Assembly (NCBI GenBank): GCA_049306275.1
Contig: JBAQQB010000112.1
Span: 29,344 to 93,343, forward strand
Direction of reading: 5' to 3'
Source of the DNA: JADJTT01 sp049306275
GTDB taxonomy: Bacteria > Bacteroidota > Bacteroidia > Chitinophagales > Saprospiraceae
DNA: 64,000 nucleotides
Shown here: in pieces, positions 62,179 to 64,000 of the stretch
Numbering within the stretch: position 1 is the stretch's first letter
Layout: the number at the start of each line of letters is the position of its first letter
The notes under the pieces: generated by a model
Told to the model about the DNA's origin: nothing
The model's input: only the letters and a program-made list of their open reading frames with translations
Database searches by the model: none
Translations under genes and position numbers: made by a program

Positions 62179-62955
62179 ATGGACCCGATCATCCTCTCGA
62201 TAGAAGGCGCCGTGGCGCGGATCACCCTCAACCGGCCGGCGGTGTTCAACAGCTTCAACAGGGAAATGGCGCTGGCTATGCAGAAAGTCCTCAAGGAAGC
62301 CCGCGACAACCCCGCGGTACGGGCCATTTATATCACTGGGTCAGGCAAGGCATTTTGCGCCGGACAGGACCTGCAGGAGGTGACCGGCGACCATCCGCCT
62401 TCCTTCACCACCATCCTGGAAGAGCACTACAACCCCATCGTCAAGTTGCTTCGAAAAATAGAGAAACCCATCGTCTGCGCCGTCAACGGCGTGGCGGCGG
62501 GGGCGGGCGCCAATATCGCCCTGGCCTGCGACATCACGGTGGCCAAAATCTCCGCTTCCTTCATCCAGGCTTTCAGCAAGATCGGCCTCATACCCGACAG
62601 CGGGGGCACCTTTTTCCTGCCCCGCCTCATCGGCCTGCAGAAAGCCGCCGCCCTGATGATGCTGGGCGAAAAGGTCTCCGCTGCCGATGCCGAAGCCTTG
62701 GGCATGATTTACAAGGTCTTTCCCGACGAAGATTTCGAGGCCGAAGCCTGGAAAATCGCGGAGCAGCTCTCCCAAATGCCCACCCTTGGCCTCGGACTGA
62801 CCAAGCGCGCCCTCAACCGCTCGCTGGAACACACCCTCGACCAGCAACTCGCCCTCGAAGACCACCTCCAAACCCTCGCCGGGCAAACGGAAGACTACAG
62901 GGAGGGGGTGAAGGCGTTTTTGGAAAAGAGACCAGCAAATTTTAAAGGAGTTTGA
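62179..62955 (+). CDS. paaG: Enoyl-CoA hydratase/isomerase family protein, PaaG-like
   Basis: 258 residues of the crotonase fold. The oxyanion-hole motifs are FCAGQDLQEV (~residue 58) and VCAVNGVAAGAGANIALACD, followed by FIQAFSKIGLIPDSGGTFFL, where Asp/Ser-Gly-Gly is typical of PaaG-type 1,2-epoxyphenylacetyl-CoA isomerases. The C-terminus EDHLQTLAGQTEDYREGVKA is family-typical. PaaG isomerises ring-1,2-epoxyphenylacetyl-CoA to an oxepin in phenylacetate catabolism; other paa genes are not in the window, so a general enoyl-CoA isomerase is the fallback. Its TGA overlaps the following ATG by one base (TGATG). Confidence 0.85.
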   Translation: MDPIILSIEGAVARITLNRPAVFNSFNREMALAMQKVLKEARDNPAVRAIYITGSGKAFCAGQDLQEVTGDHPPSFTTILEEHYNPIVKLLRKIEKPIVCAVNGVAAGAGANIALACDITVAKISASFIQAFSKIGLIPDSGGTFFLPRLIGLQKAAALMMLGEKVSAADAEALGMIYKVFPDEDFEAEAWKIAEQLSQMPTLGLGLTKRALNRSLEHTLDQQLALEDHLQTLAGQTEDYREGVKAFLEKRPANFKGV

Positions 62956-63962
62956 TGACTCAACCGCGCAAAAAAAAGCCCCTGCTCCCTCCCGAGGCCT
63001 ACCTGAAAGGCATTCTGGCGGGCGACCGCGTGCTGCTGGGACAGGCCATCACCCTTGTGGAAAGCCAAAACCCGGCACACGCCCCCCTGGCCCGGCAGAT
63101 TGTCGAGGCCTGCCTGCCCCACAGCGGCCGCTCCATCCGGATCGGCGTCACGGGCTCGCCGGGAGTGGGGAAGAGCACCTTCATCGAAGCGCTGGGGAGT
63201 TACCTGATCGATCAGGGCCATAAAGTGGCCGTGCTGGCCATCGACCCCTCCAGCAAGCAGAGCAAAGGCAGTATTTTGGGCGACAAGACCCGCATGAACC
63301 TGCTCTCCGCCAGGCCCGAGGCCTTCATCCGCCCTTCCCCCGCCGGCGATTCGCTGGGGGGTGTGGCGCACAAGACGCGCGAGACCATCCTGCTATGCGA
63401 AGCCGCGGGTCACGACGTTGTGCTCGTTGAAACCGTCGGCGTAGGCCAATCAGAAACCGCCGTCCACTCCATGGCTGATTTCTTCCTGCTGCTCCTGCTG
63501 CCCGGGGCGGGCGACGAACTTCAGGGCATCAAGCGCGGCATCGTGGAGATGGCCGACCTGCTGGCCGTCAACAAAGCCGACGGCGACCGGCTGCAGCTGG
63601 CTAAAGAGGCCCAGCGCTCCTATCGCAACGCCCTCCACCTCTTTCCCCCAAAAGAAAGCAACTGGACGCCCCCCGTAACCCTCTGCTCTTCCCTGAACCA
63701 GGAGGGGATAGGGACGGTTTGGGAACAAGTACTTGCATTTCAAAAAACTACAACCCAAAACGGCTACTTCATACGCCATCGCCAGGAGCAGGCCAAATAC
63801 TGGCTGTTGGAGTTCATTCAGGAAAAAATGCAGCGCCTTTTCTTCGAAAACCCCGCCGTCAAAGAACAATGGACCATCACCGAACATAAGGTGATTAACG
63901 GGGAATGGTCTTCCCTCAAGGGCGGCGAACACCTGCTCAGCCTGTTTTTAGCAAATACTTAA
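62955..63962 (+). CDS. meaB: MeaB/ArgK-type GTPase chaperone of B12-dependent mutases
   Basis: 335 residues from the ATG at 62955, which has AAAGGAG 6 nt upstream and overlaps the previous stop; an upstream TTG (62952) is less likely. G3E GTPase with Walker A TGSPGVGKSTF, DPSSKQSKGSILGDKTRM (switch region), VETVGVGQSE (Walker B/switch II) and NKADGDR (NKxD). MeaB loads and guards the adenosylcobalamin of methylmalonyl-CoA mutase or related acyl-CoA mutases. The mutase is not in the window; the preceding acyl-CoA isomerase suggests a shared acyl-CoA theme. Ends 38 bp before the window edge. Confidence 0.93.
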   Translation: MTQPRKKKPLLPPEAYLKGILAGDRVLLGQAITLVESQNPAHAPLARQIVEACLPHSGRSIRIGVTGSPGVGKSTFIEALGSYLIDQGHKVAVLAIDPSSKQSKGSILGDKTRMNLLSARPEAFIRPSPAGDSLGGVAHKTRETILLCEAAGHDVVLVETVGVGQSETAVHSMADFFLLLLLPGAGDELQGIKRGIVEMADLLAVNKADGDRLQLAKEAQRSYRNALHLFPPKESNWTPPVTLCSSLNQEGIGTVWEQVLAFQKTTTQNGYFIRHRQEQAKYWLLEFIQEKMQRLFFENPAVKEQWTITEHKVINGEWSSLKGGEHLLSLFLANT

Positions 63963-63970
63963 CACCTGCC

Positions 63971-64000
63971 ATGTCTCGCATCTGCCCTCCAAATGCGTTA
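63971..64000 (+). CDS. Possible start of a further gene, cut by the window edge
   Basis: An ATG at 63971, 8 bp after meaB, opens a frame reading MSRICPPNAL up to the window end. Ten codons are too few to identify it, and it may not be a gene. Confidence 0.25.
   Translation, partial: MSRICPPNAL

Noticed and set aside
1..64000. tRNA, rRNA or transposase genes
   Set aside because: No cloverleaf, rRNA core sequence or transposase motif was recognised. The small repeats have no encoded mobility gene next to them.

Overview
The window reads as chromosomal DNA of a Bacteroidota bacterium, most likely of the Saprospiria type (Lewinella/Haliscomenobacter-like; the rank is inference). Five very different secreted proteins end in type IX secretion (T9SS) sorting domains, two in the gliding-motility-associated (CHU_C, type B) form and three in the type A form. 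There are SprB repeats, a TonB-dependent receptor with a carboxypeptidase-like N-terminal domain, a DUF5723 protein, and -7 boxes of the TAnnTTTG kind. No rRNA, tRNA, CRISPR array or transposase was seen. Genes are densely packed, with 4-nt ATGA overlaps and convergent overlaps, and no gene-free stretch exceeds about 300 bases.

Layout. 1-3008 (minus): an operon for a CHASE2 membrane protein, a FecR-like secreted protein and an M48-like peptidase cut by the window edge. 3134-6932: two convergent genes for envelope proteins. 7095-11463 (plus): a two-gene NAD-dependent formate dehydrogenase whose FdsG and FdsB parts are fused. 11563-22426: three large T9SS cargo proteins (delta-60 beta-propeller, type B cargo, 1,963-residue SprB-repeat protein). 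22658-28622: MFS exporter, MarR regulator, TonB-dependent receptor, SPOUT rRNA methyltransferase and TcdA. 28615-31000 (minus): an operon of mtnA, class II aldolase, tatD and tcdA. 31181-37099 (minus): a CzcA-type metal efflux operon in which the inner-membrane pump and outer-membrane channel are one polypeptide, preceded by a small His-rich protein gene. 37207-38133: a TonB-like protein. 38565-43456 (minus): a compact group 3d NAD-coupled [NiFe] hydrogenase operon, hoxF, fused hoxUY, hoxH, hoxW. 43659-46042: cysE-cysM and pyrE. 46047-53937: secreted M1 peptidase, lipoprotein prohibitin, MATE exporter, Sua5/TsaC, aminopeptidase P, and an acidic helical protein. 54032-60313: a 2,094-residue PKD-type T9SS cargo protein. 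60400-62073: short alpha-glucan phosphorylase. 62179-63962: PaaG-like isomerase and MeaB GTPase.

Together the formate dehydrogenase and the Hox hydrogenase would give the cell two soluble routes between NAD(H) and a one-carbon or H2 electron donor or acceptor. Their accessory genes (hypA-F, fdhD, molybdopterin synthesis) are not in the window.

The most unusual non-coding feature is a pair of intergenic arrays (31014-31173 and 49037-49169). Each has four 13-bp palindromic cores at an exact 40-bp period, placed just after an exporter gene's stop codon. Each core joins a perfect Shine-Dalgarno word to a copy of the 16S rRNA 3' tail. A second set of small repeats (8-bp words at 44542, 60374 and 62081, and a 24-bp perfect inverted repeat at 45358) marks other gene borders.
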